41,465 bases of DNA from positions 1 through 41,465 of the forward strand of contig VBMV01000071.1 of the NCBI GenBank assembly GCA_005878835.1, read 5' to 3'. The position numbers and the translations under genes are program-made. Shown one piece after another: positions 25,015 through 32,844 of this stretch (position 1 is the stretch's first letter; each line of letters starts with the position of its first letter). The notes under the pieces were generated by a model. It ran no database searches and was not told where the DNA came from. It saw only the letters and a list, made by a program, of their open reading frames with translations. Source of the stretch: Gammaproteobacteria bacterium (lineage in GTDB: Bacteria; Pseudomonadota; Gammaproteobacteria; Steroidobacterales; Steroidobacteraceae).

Positions 25015-25886
25015 ACGATATCTCAGAGCCGACGCAGCGGTTCACGAGCGGTGAGACTCGTACTACCTATCTTGCGAAAAATCGCATTGCGGTTGGTCCG
25101 CCTGGCGACCCGGAGGAATTCCGGCGCGAGTACCAGCGCTTCGAGAGATTGCTGCCTCAGCGCACGCCGCTTCGCGTCCTGGATATTGGCTGCGGCACCG
25201 GCGCGTGGAGCGTACACTGGGTCAGTCTCGGCTCCAAAGTCACCGGAGTCGACTTTGACGCCGAATTCGTTGCCCGCGCCCGACAGCGCGAGAATCTCGC
25301 AGATAACGCCGTTTTCCGCGGGATCGTCGCCGACGCAACAAAACTTCCGGACGATATTGGAGAATTTGACGTGGTCGCGCTCAATTGCCTGCTGGAACAC
25401 GTGCCCGATTGGCGTGCCGTTATCAGGGAAGCCGTGCGCGCGCTTGCACCGGGGGGAGTTCTCCTTCTGCACACCACCAACCGCTACAACCCGTTTCAAG
25501 GCGAGGTAAATCACTTCCCCTTCTATCCTTGGATCCCGGCGCGGCTGCGTGATCGCATTCTGGCTTGGATCATGAAGCATCGCCGCGATCTTGTTAACTA
25601 CACGGATTTCCCGGCAGTGAACTGGTTCTCCTCGCCGCAGCTCTCGAAGGTTCTGCAAGACCTGGGACTCGAGGTCTATGATCGACTGGACCTCATGCGA
25701 CCGACGCAACTGACCGGACTGCGCTCGATCGCACGATGGATGCTGCCGGGCAGCGACCATCCGGCCCGTTTCAAATTCCTGTTTTACCTGGTATCACCGA
25801 CAGTCTCCCTGTATGCCCGGCGTCCAACCAAGTCCGCGGCTCCCTCGCGGGCTCAACCCGCCGCGGCGCTACGGCAAAGCTCCTGA
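25011..25886 (+). CDS. Class I SAM-dependent methyltransferase
   Basis: 291 residues. The SAM-binding motif LDIGCGTGAWSVHW is near residue 57, then VTGVDFDAEFV and FDVVALNCLLEHVPDW, followed by LAPGGVLLLHTTNRYN. This is a typical UbiE/COQ5-like fold used for O-methylation of sugars in polysaccharide loci. The ATG overlaps the deacetylase stop (ATGA). Its DNA looks less GC-rich than its neighbours, which may mean a separate origin. The stop lies 18 bases inside the tail of the convergent heparin-lyase-like gene. Confidence 0.88.
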   Translation: MNDISEPTQRFTSGETRTTYLAKNRIAVGPPGDPEEFRREYQRFERLLPQRTPLRVLDIGCGTGAWSVHWVSLGSKVTGVDFDAEFVARARQRENLADNAVFRGIVADATKLPDDIGEFDVVALNCLLEHVPDWRAVIREAVRALAPGGVLLLHTTNRYNPFQGEVNHFPFYPWIPARLRDRILAWIMKHRRDLVNYTDFPAVNWFSSPQLSKVLQDLGLEVYDRLDLMRPTQLTGLRSIARWMLPGSDHPARFKFLFYLVSPTVSLYARRPTKSAAPSRAQPAAALRQSS

Positions 25887-26681
25887 GCCGAGTGCTTCGC
25901 GCGTCGGACCGCGCCGCACGCGCGCATGCACGACCGAAACGGGCTTTCCCACCGGAGTGTGATAGTTGGCGAGCTTGAGGTAGCAGCCCTGTCCCGCATA
26001 CAGAGTCGGTCCGCGGTAATGCACAATCTGCTTGCCGTCGACCCACGCATCGAACCAGCCGTCGCCGTGCGAAGACCATCTCACGTGGTAGACGAAGTCA
26101 TACCAGCGGTTCTTCACGATCGGGCCGATCTCCCAGCGCTGGGTGGGCGAGCCCGGCGCGCCGCTCGAGACTACCGGCCCCGCGGAGATGGCGAAACGCA
26201 GCCGCGGCGGGAAGTCCGCCACATCGACCTGGAAATTCGCCTGGCCCCGCGAGCCGGTGTGATGAAAGTCGAACACCACGCCCCACGGCCACGGGTCGGC
26301 AGCGGTCGCCACCGGAAGCTCGTAGTCGGAAGGAAAGAGCAGCGAGTGTGCCCACCATTGCTCCTGTCCCTCGAAGCAGCCGCTCGCCTCGGGTGAGAGC
26401 GCCAGGTCCGCGCGCTCCGCTTCCCCGCTGCCGGCGATGTCGCGGTCGCCGGGCAAGGTTCGCAGGCGCACGCCGGAGCGCCCCGCCACCTCCACCAGAG
26501 TGACCCGATCAGGCGCCTTCGCCTGCTGGGCGAATCCGCACGCGCTCCAGGAGGCCTCAAAGCCGCACGAGAACCGCGCTGCCACCTCAGTGTGCATATA
26601 AGCGGCGCTCGCAGCGGCAACGGCGAGCAGCGACGCGAGCATCCAGTGCGTGCGTGCGCTGGCGCTCATCGACCCGCTCAC
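25869..26681 (-). CDS. Heparin lyase I-like polysaccharide lyase family protein
   Basis: 270 residues with an N-terminal signal peptide or anchor (HWMLASLLAVAAASAAYMHT), so it acts outside the cytoplasm. The body has a jelly-roll lyase pattern: EQWWAHSLLFPSDYE, WGVVFDFHHTGSRGQANFQV, RWYDFVYHVRWSSHGDGWFD and WVDGKQIVHYRGPTLY. These match the heparin lyase I-like/PL13-PL14-PL20 group that cleaves uronate-containing polymers. A lyase in the operon fits a polymer containing mannuronate and may trim or release chains. It is the last gene of the minus-strand operon, overlapping the GNAT gene by four bases. Confidence 0.8.
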   Translation of the reverse strand: MSGSMSASARTHWMLASLLAVAAASAAYMHTEVAARFSCGFEASWSACGFAQQAKAPDRVTLVEVAGRSGVRLRTLPGDRDIAGSGEAERADLALSPEASGCFEGQEQWWAHSLLFPSDYELPVATAADPWPWGVVFDFHHTGSRGQANFQVDVADFPPRLRFAISAGPVVSSGAPGSPTQRWEIGPIVKNRWYDFVYHVRWSSHGDGWFDAWVDGKQIVHYRGPTLYAGQGCYLKLANYHTPVGKPVSVVHARVRRGPTREALGSGALP

Positions 26682-27259
26682 GGCCGTGGCGCTGGGAGGT
26701 GCACGGTCGCGCCGACATCAGGGCGCCCGCCAAACGCCGCTCGGTTCAGGCGCTCGATCTCCGGGAGCTCGCTGGCGAGCAGATCGAACAGCAGCCGGTC
26801 GTAGGGTTGCCCGTCGATGAAATGGCACTGCCGCTGTCTGCCGATGAAACGAAAGCCGAGCCGCTCGGCGCTGCGCCGCGAGACGTTGTGCTCGACGATC
26901 CAGGTGTTGACTGTATGCAGTCCGAGATCCCGGAACGCGAGAGCCAGAAACCGCGACGCCGCGATGCGCCCCCAGCCCCGGCTGCGGAAGGACTTGTCTC
27001 CCGCAACGATCCAGAAAGTCCCGGTTCGCATGTTGCGGTCGACGTTGGTGAGAGCGACGATGCCAATTGGGGTGTCGTCCGCGTCCGAGGTATACAGCCG
27101 GATGAAGTTGCTCTGACGCTGCACCATGATCTTGAGCAGCGCCGGCGTGACACCCTGCGTGCTGCTGCCGAAATCGAGCCACTGGTAGTTCTCCTTGCGC
27201 TGCAGCCAGGCCGCGGCCAGCTCGAAGTCCGCAAACGAGCTGAGCGGCCGGAGCGTCAT
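26678..27259 (-). CDS. GNAT-family N-acetyltransferase
   Basis: About 193 residues. The acetyl-CoA loop is SRGWGRIAASRFLALAF. Before it, IVALTNVDRNMRTGTFWIVA forms the central strands, and LGLHTVNTWIVEHNVSRRSAERLGFRF is the classic C-terminal GNAT segment. ATG 27259 is used; it overlaps the stop of the upstream glycosyltransferase (ATGA), and the longer frame reads into that gene. It probably acylates a sugar amino group of the repeat unit or its precursor, given its place between a glycosyltransferase and a lyase. Confidence 0.88.
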   Translation of the reverse strand: MTLRPLSSFADFELAAAWLQRKENYQWLDFGSSTQGVTPALLKIMVQRQSNFIRLYTSDADDTPIGIVALTNVDRNMRTGTFWIVAGDKSFRSRGWGRIAASRFLALAFRDLGLHTVNTWIVEHNVSRRSAERLGFRFIGRQRQCHFIDGQPYDRLLFDLLASELPEIERLNRAAFGGRPDVGATVHLPAPRP

Positions 27260-28500
27260 GTCGAGGACTCCCGGCTCCGCAGCCGGCTGCCGGCGGACCC
27301 GGGCACCCTGCGGGGCGCGCTTCCGCCCCACAGAGCGTCGTAGGCTGCGAGTAACCGCGGCGCCTCGTGGCGCCATTCCAGGTGCTCCGCCACGCGCCGG
27401 CGGCCGAAGGCGCCCATGGCGGCGCGCCGTGCCGGGTCATCCAGCAGCTCGACAATCTTTCCGGCGAAATCCACTGCGTCGTTCCTGCGCGCGTATAGCG
27501 ACGCCTGCTGCGCCGAGAAACGCCCCTCGGTCAGGTCGAACTGCACGATCGGCTTGCCGAGTGCCATGTACTCCATGACCTTGTTCATGGTCGATTTGTC
27601 GTTCATCTCGTTGGCGATATCCGGGTTGACGCACACGTCGGCCGTATTGAGCATTGCCAGCAGCTCGCGGTCCGGTACGCGCCCGGTGAAGGTGACGAAT
27701 TCGGCCACGCCGAGGTCGGCTGCGAAGGACTTCATCTGCTGCAGTGACGTGCCACCACCGACGAGCCCGAACTGTATGTCGCACCGGTGCAGACCGAACA
27801 CAATGTGCTGCACCGCCCGCAGCAGGTAGTCGACCCCTTCCTGCCGCCCCATCACGCCAACGTAGCCGACGAGGTACCGCCGGCCGCACTTCAGCCGCTC
27901 ATCCGGCGCAAGCCGCTTCAGCCTGGCCAGATCCGGCCCGCTGCGCACCACAAAGACCCGCTCCGGAGCCATGCGCCCGCGCGCGATGGCGACTTGCCGA
28001 TAGGATTCATTGGTCGCGATCGAGACGTCGGCAGCCCGGAACGTCAGCCGCTCGAGGCGCAGCATCAACCGGTAGAGGAAATCACGCCGCCCGAATTTCG
28101 CCTCATAGAGCTCCGGGGCGAGATCGTGGTGATCAAACAGGAATTTCTTGCCGAACAACTTGAAGAATCCTGCGACCAGCACCAGCAGGTCAGGCGGGTT
28201 GCAAGCGTGCACCACGTCGAAGCCGCGGGTGAGCAGGACGCGCCACGACAGAATGAACGTCTGCACGATCGCGCTCGCGTACTCCAGCGCATAACCGGCT
28301 GCACTCGAAGCTTCGAGCGGCAGTCGATACCGATAGACGTAGATCGCGTCGATGACCTCGAATTTGAGCTCACATCCCGGTCCGGTGGGGCAGACGATCG
28401 ACACCGCGTACCCCGCGTCGCGCAGCGTACACGCCTCCTGCCACACGCGCCGGTCGAACGGGCTGGGCAGATTCTCCACCAGGATCAGGACGCGCCTCAC
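27256..28500 (-). CDS. Family 4 glycosyltransferase
   Basis: 414 residues, GT-B fold. The N-terminus has ILVENLPSPFDRRVWQEACT, characteristic of a large GT4 subgroup in polysaccharide loci. The C-terminal domain has YVGVMGRQEGVDYLLRAVQH, FGLVGGGTSL, FTGRVPDRELLAMLNTADVC and NDKSTMNKVMEYMALGKPIV. The start is GTG 28500, overlapping the AlgD-like stop. It adds a sugar to the growing repeat unit at the inner face of the membrane; since it follows the GDP-mannose dehydrogenase, a mannuronate donor is possible but not shown. Confidence 0.9.
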   Translation of the reverse strand: MRRVLILVENLPSPFDRRVWQEACTLRDAGYAVSIVCPTGPGCELKFEVIDAIYVYRYRLPLEASSAAGYALEYASAIVQTFILSWRVLLTRGFDVVHACNPPDLLVLVAGFFKLFGKKFLFDHHDLAPELYEAKFGRRDFLYRLMLRLERLTFRAADVSIATNESYRQVAIARGRMAPERVFVVRSGPDLARLKRLAPDERLKCGRRYLVGYVGVMGRQEGVDYLLRAVQHIVFGLHRCDIQFGLVGGGTSLQQMKSFAADLGVAEFVTFTGRVPDRELLAMLNTADVCVNPDIANEMNDKSTMNKVMEYMALGKPIVQFDLTEGRFSAQQASLYARRNDAVDFAGKIVELLDDPARRAAMGAFGRRRVAEHLEWRHEAPRLLAAYDALWGGSAPRRVPGSAGSRLRSRESST

Positions 28501-29810
28501 CAGCAGATCCCTTCGTAGACGCCGGAGGCACTGCGGGACTCGGAGACCCGCACCAGGTCGATGAGGGTCTGACGAAGCCCAAGTCGGCGCGGGATGTCGC
28601 GGAACTCGGGCGCCGCGTTGCCGATGACGATGGTGTCGGCATGCTCCAGCACCTCATCGATACTGGACACCATCAGCCCGGAGATGTGCGGAATGCGGTG
28701 CAGGATATAGTCGCGGTTGGCTCCGTGGATGCTCGCGAGCCTGACTGCGCCGTCATAAATGCGCAGCTCGAAGCCCTTGCCGAGCAGTCGCTCGGTCAGC
28801 TCGACCACCGGGCTGTTGCGCAGGTCATCGGAGCCGGCTTTGAAGCTGAAGCCGAGAATGCCAACCTTGCGGTTGCCGTGGTCGATCACCGTTTGCAGGG
28901 CGCGCTCGATCTGCAGCTCGTTGCTTGGCAGGACCGCGGCCAGAATGGGCAGCGAGACATCGAGCGATTTTGCCTTGTGCAGCAGGGCGCGCAGGTCCTT
29001 GGGCAGGCACGAGCCGCCGAAAGCGAAGCCCGGCCTGAGGTAACACGAGGACAGGTTGAGCTTGGTGTCCTGGCAGAAAATCTCCATCACGCGGTGGCTG
29101 TCCATCTGCAGGGCCTTGCAGAGGTTGCCGATCTCGTTGGCAAAGCCGACCTTGAGCGCGTGCCAGGCGTTGTCGGCGTATTTGACCATTTCAGCGGTCT
29201 CGATGTCGGTGCGGATCAGCGGCGCGGGAATGCCCGCATACAGACTGGCAAGTACGTTGCCGCTCGCGCGCGTCAGCTCTCCGATCACGGTCTTCGGCGG
29301 ATTGAGGTAGTCGTGTACCGCGGTCCCCTCGCGCAGAAACTCGGGATTGACGCACACACCGAAATCGGTTCCGGCGTGCCGTCCGGAGCTGGCCTCCAGC
29401 GTGGGAATCACGAGCTCACGCATGGTTCCGGGAAGCAAGGTGCTGCGCACCACCACGACCGGCGCCCCGGGGTGTACGCGCAGCGCGGCGCCGACCTGCT
29501 CGCAGACGCGGCGCACATGCCGGAGCTCGATGTCGCCATTGCTCCGGCTCGGCGTTCCGACGCAGACGAGAATCACGTCGGATTGCTGGATCGCGACTGC
29601 GACCTCGGTGGTCGCCGACAGCCGGCCGGCTTCGACCTGTTGCGCGATGACCTGATCGATCTCCTTCTCGATGATCGGCGACTTGCCGGCGTTGACGAGC
29701 TCCACCTTCCGCGGTTCGGCGTCGATGCCGATCACCTCGTGGCCGGCGCGCGCCAAGCATCCGGCAACGACCGTGCCGACATAGCCAAGTCCCAGGACGC
29801 TTATCTGCAC
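28497..29810 (-). CDS. algD: GDP-mannose 6-dehydrogenase (AlgD-like)
   Basis: 437 residues, almost the length of Pseudomonas AlgD, which oxidises GDP-mannose to GDP-mannuronate with two NAD+. The Rossmann motif is SVLGLGYVG. The catalytic cysteine is Cys268 in RPGFAFGGSCLPKDLRAL, the same number as in AlgD. Other AlgD-style segments are IGIDAEPRKVELVNAGKSPI, VGTPSRSNGDIEL, RSTLLPGT, NPEFLREGTAVHDY, FKAGSDDLRNSPVVEL and the C-terminal EGICW. GTG 29810 is chosen, behind GGAG; an upstream frame to 29891 is not supported. It indicates mannuronic acid in the polymer. Other UDP-sugar dehydrogenases are a less likely reading. Confidence 0.92.
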   Translation of the reverse strand: MQISVLGLGYVGTVVAGCLARAGHEVIGIDAEPRKVELVNAGKSPIIEKEIDQVIAQQVEAGRLSATTEVAVAIQQSDVILVCVGTPSRSNGDIELRHVRRVCEQVGAALRVHPGAPVVVVRSTLLPGTMRELVIPTLEASSGRHAGTDFGVCVNPEFLREGTAVHDYLNPPKTVIGELTRASGNVLASLYAGIPAPLIRTDIETAEMVKYADNAWHALKVGFANEIGNLCKALQMDSHRVMEIFCQDTKLNLSSCYLRPGFAFGGSCLPKDLRALLHKAKSLDVSLPILAAVLPSNELQIERALQTVIDHGNRKVGILGFSFKAGSDDLRNSPVVELTERLLGKGFELRIYDGAVRLASIHGANRDYILHRIPHISGLMVSSIDEVLEHADTIVIGNAAPEFRDIPRRLGLRQTLIDLVRVSESRSASGVYEGICW

Positions 29811-30730
29811 GCGTGCGCTCCGCCTCGAGCTGCGTCGCTCGGGCGCGCCGCGGGCTTGCGCGCATGCACGATCCGATGCCAGCCCCAGCACCGACCGAGC
29901 GCGCCGCGCAGGAATCCCGGCATCACCCGGCCGAGCACGCCCCAGTGACGGTGGTCGAAGAAATGGATCTCAGTGCGAAGGATCTCGAATCCCGCCAGTA
30001 ACTGTCTGGCTTCGGAAGCGTCGTAGACCCTGCAGTACGGATAGTCGGGCCCGTTGGTGTTGCGGCTCAGCCATTCCCCCTCGGAGGGGAAGCCGCGCTC
30101 GAGATAGATCTGGCGGTGCCGTTCCAGTTTGGCGCGCGGCAGACCCAGGCGCTCCAGCAGCGGGATCATTCCGGGCAGGCGCAGCAGCCGCAACCCGAGC
30201 TTGCGCAGGAACTTGATCTCCAGCGCGTAGTTGATGGAGGTTCGGTTGTAGAGCATCAGAAGAAACTCACCGCCGGGTTTGAGCACCCGGTGAATCTCGG
30301 CGACGGCGCGCTGCGCTTCGGGGATGTGCTGCAGGACTCCGAACGAATACACCGCATCGAAAGTCCCGTCCGGGAAGTCGAGCGACCTCGCGTCGCGCTC
30401 CAGAGCGACGCCCGGCATTGAAAAGGCGCGTAACGCCTGCGCGGTCGCCTCGGTCGACCCGCGGTCGACGTTGATGCCCGTGTAGAGCGCGCCGGCGCCG
30501 ATGATGCGACGGGCATCGGTGCCGACGCCGGCACCGACTTCCAGCACGCGCTTGCCGCGCCAGTCGATCCATGACAGGCATTCGAGTATGTGGGGCTGCA
30601 GCGCATAACGCTGCCGCTCGACGTCCAGAAAGAACTCGCGCGACAGCCGCTCGCGCGCACTCAACTCCGAATCGCAGGGCTGGCGGTCCCAGTGGGCTCG
30701 CACCCGCTCCTGCGCGACCGCGGCGTCCAT
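29801..30730 (-). CDS. Class I SAM-dependent methyltransferase
   Basis: About 309 residues. The SAM site is VLEVGAGVGTDARRI, then TGINVDRGS, FDAVYSFGVLQHIPEAQ and VLKPGGEFLLMLYNRTSINY. It probably methylates a sugar of the polymer or a terminal cap. ATG 30730 follows a strong GAGGAGG eight bases upstream and is preferred over 30814. The gene overlaps the AlgD-like start by ten bases. It is the second methyltransferase of the locus; the other is on the plus strand and not closely similar. Confidence 0.88.
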   Translation of the reverse strand: MDAAVAQERVRAHWDRQPCDSELSARERLSREFFLDVERQRYALQPHILECLSWIDWRGKRVLEVGAGVGTDARRIIGAGALYTGINVDRGSTEATAQALRAFSMPGVALERDARSLDFPDGTFDAVYSFGVLQHIPEAQRAVAEIHRVLKPGGEFLLMLYNRTSINYALEIKFLRKLGLRLLRLPGMIPLLERLGLPRAKLERHRQIYLERGFPSEGEWLSRNTNGPDYPYCRVYDASEARQLLAGFEILRTEIHFFDHRHWGVLGRVMPGFLRGALGRCWGWHRIVHARKPAARPSDAARGGAHACR

Positions 30731-30783
30731 GGCTAGTGCCTCCTCGACCGACCCTGGTTTTTTATCGATCCTCAAGCTGTCAT

Positions 30784-32844
30784 CTACGACTGCGCCGGAT
30801 AGTCCGATCGGCACATGAGCTCGGTCCGCAGCAGCGCGTCTCCCTCGAGTCGCGCACGCCAGACGATGGTCGGCGACGGTTGCCGCTCATCGTAACGGCG
30901 GGAAACCCAGCCGCAGAGCGGCTGCAGGCTCCCGCGGTGGAGCTGCGCGACGGCGTCGCGGTGGCGGGGCAGCTCCGCCACCAGCGTCCACTGTGCGCGC
31001 CGGATGGCAAAGCCGGCCGGCACGGCCTCGAGCGTGCAGCGCTCATCGCAGTGAAGGAAGAGCTCGACGTCGTGGGCGCCCGACATCTGCAGCCGATCCT
31101 CGATCAGGACGCGGCGCGCGCGCTTGTCGAGGGTGATCCGCCTGCGGTGCAGCACCGGGTCCGAAAGGCGCAGGTACCCGTCGTGCCAACCCTCGAACGC
31201 GTCGGCGGCGTCCGAGCTCTCCCAGGTGTCGCACCGCGCCCGCGCCTGCTTCACCCACATGAAGTCGCCGCCGGCCTGCGACTGATCCACGCCGTCGATG
31301 CGCAGCGTGTTGTGCGCGGCGGTGCCGCGGAAGTACGCGCGCCACTCGCCGCCACCGTGATACGCGTAGGTCCCGGGATCAATCAGGAACTCCAGCCCGC
31401 CGAGCGACAGCGTGAAGGCGAGCGCATCGGCATGTCCGTGGGCGGCGATACTGCGATAGCCGAGGGGACCGGCGTCCGCGACCAGACGGATCTCCTCCGC
31501 GGTCTCGAAGTCGCAACCGAGGATGTAATAGCCGCCGCCCGGGAAAGCCCGGCGGAGCGGCGCCCGCGCGCGCGGCTCCTCGACCCGGCGGAACAGCTCC
31601 CCGGCCCGCGATCCGAAGAGCCAGCGCGTCTTGTCGTCCAGCTTCCCGGCTTTCGCCTTGAGCTCGCCGCTGCCGAACAGAATCGCCCCGCTCGCGAGCA
31701 GCGAGCGATAGGTCGAGAAGTCGGGGCTCTGCGCCAGTCGCGTTACCGCGCCATCGTCGGCGTCCCCGATCATCGGCACGTTGCCGCCCGCATCCATGAT
31801 CGAGGCGAGGAAGGCGAGCATCGCCGCCAGGCGCTGCTCGTAGGACGCGGAGAAGCGCTCGCCGGCGCTGCGGCCCGCGAGCAGCGCGAGCAGCAGGAAA
31901 TCCAGCACGAATTGCTGGTAGCACACCGCCTGCTCCAGATTGGCGCCGTCGGTCGAGCTCTGCAGCAGCGCCTCGCGCTCGAGAATCTGCTGTGCCACCT
32001 GCCGCCAGTCCCGCACCGTGGGCCAGCACGGCCATGTCAGGCCCGCGATGTAGAGCCCCGCCGCCTCGCCGATGAGATGATTGTTGGCCGAGGAGTGGCG
32101 CGAGAAGTATCCGTGTATGAAACGTGCGTGCTCGTAGACGGAATCAAGCCAGAGCCGCCTGAACTCCGCCCCGCCGCTGCCGGCGAAGAAAGGCGCGGCC
32201 GCGCCGCCCGAGAGCTGCCAGGCGATCGACCAGTTGATGAGCCGGATGGCCGCCTCGAGCGCGCTGCACCAGTTGGGCCCGAGGCCCTGAGGGCAGGCCC
32301 GGATCCAGCTGTCCAGATGCTCCTTGAGAACACCCAGGTATTGAGGCTCCCGGGTGAGCGCGTAGCCCTGGGCCAGTGTCACGAGGTGCAGATGGCGGTT
32401 CACCTCCCACAGGTACTTGATGTCCCCGACCAGGCGGCGGTCGCGGTAGTTGAGCAGCTTCCCGGCGGTCAGCGGCGCCTGTGTGCCGGTCTTGGGGTCG
32501 CAGTTCCAGCGCGGCGGTGCGCCGCCGTTGGCGCAGCTGACCCCGAAGACCTCGAGCTCTCCGGCGACGATCCGATCCGCAGCCGCCACGTAGGGTGCCG
32601 CGTCGATGCCCTCCGGAGCATGCACCCACCGCGTGGCCCAGGGGCCCCGATCGGGCGACGGGATCGACCGGCGCCGCGGCGCAATCGACTCGACGTGCGC
32701 TGCGATGAGCCTCGCGGCGCGGTAGGGCAGCTCCGCCGGCGACATGCAGAGCAGTCGATTGAACCGCCATCGCAGAGTCGGGCCCCAGCTCCGGCGGAGT
32801 GGCTCGGCTTGCGCAGCGCGCACACGCGACCCCGGCTCAGACAT
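30784..32844 (-). CDS. Heparinase II/III family protein (alginate lyase-like)
   Basis: 686 residues. An N-terminal alpha-toroid (about 1-400) includes NRHLHLVTLAQGYALT, NWCSALEAAIRLINWSIAW and SANNHLIGEAAGLYIA. A C-terminal beta-domain has the family signature AHGHADALAFTLSLGGLEFL and then IDPGTYAYH, WRAYFRGTAAHNTLRIDGVDQS. No signal peptide is evident. Such proteins occur regularly in exopolysaccharide loci with unclear roles, and may cleave uronate-containing glycans. The start ATG overlaps the glycosyltransferase stop by eight bases (ATGTCTGA), the same junction seen at 23980. Confidence 0.88.
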   Translation of the reverse strand: MSEPGSRVRAAQAEPLRRSWGPTLRWRFNRLLCMSPAELPYRAARLIAAHVESIAPRRRSIPSPDRGPWATRWVHAPEGIDAAPYVAAADRIVAGELEVFGVSCANGGAPPRWNCDPKTGTQAPLTAGKLLNYRDRRLVGDIKYLWEVNRHLHLVTLAQGYALTREPQYLGVLKEHLDSWIRACPQGLGPNWCSALEAAIRLINWSIAWQLSGGAAAPFFAGSGGAEFRRLWLDSVYEHARFIHGYFSRHSSANNHLIGEAAGLYIAGLTWPCWPTVRDWRQVAQQILEREALLQSSTDGANLEQAVCYQQFVLDFLLLALLAGRSAGERFSASYEQRLAAMLAFLASIMDAGGNVPMIGDADDGAVTRLAQSPDFSTYRSLLASGAILFGSGELKAKAGKLDDKTRWLFGSRAGELFRRVEEPRARAPLRRAFPGGGYYILGCDFETAEEIRLVADAGPLGYRSIAAHGHADALAFTLSLGGLEFLIDPGTYAYHGGGEWRAYFRGTAAHNTLRIDGVDQSQAGGDFMWVKQARARCDTWESSDAADAFEGWHDGYLRLSDPVLHRRRITLDKRARRVLIEDRLQMSGAHDVELFLHCDERCTLEAVPAGFAIRRAQWTLVAELPRHRDAVAQLHRGSLQPLCGWVSRRYDERQPSPTIVWRARLEGDALLRTELMCRSDYPAQS

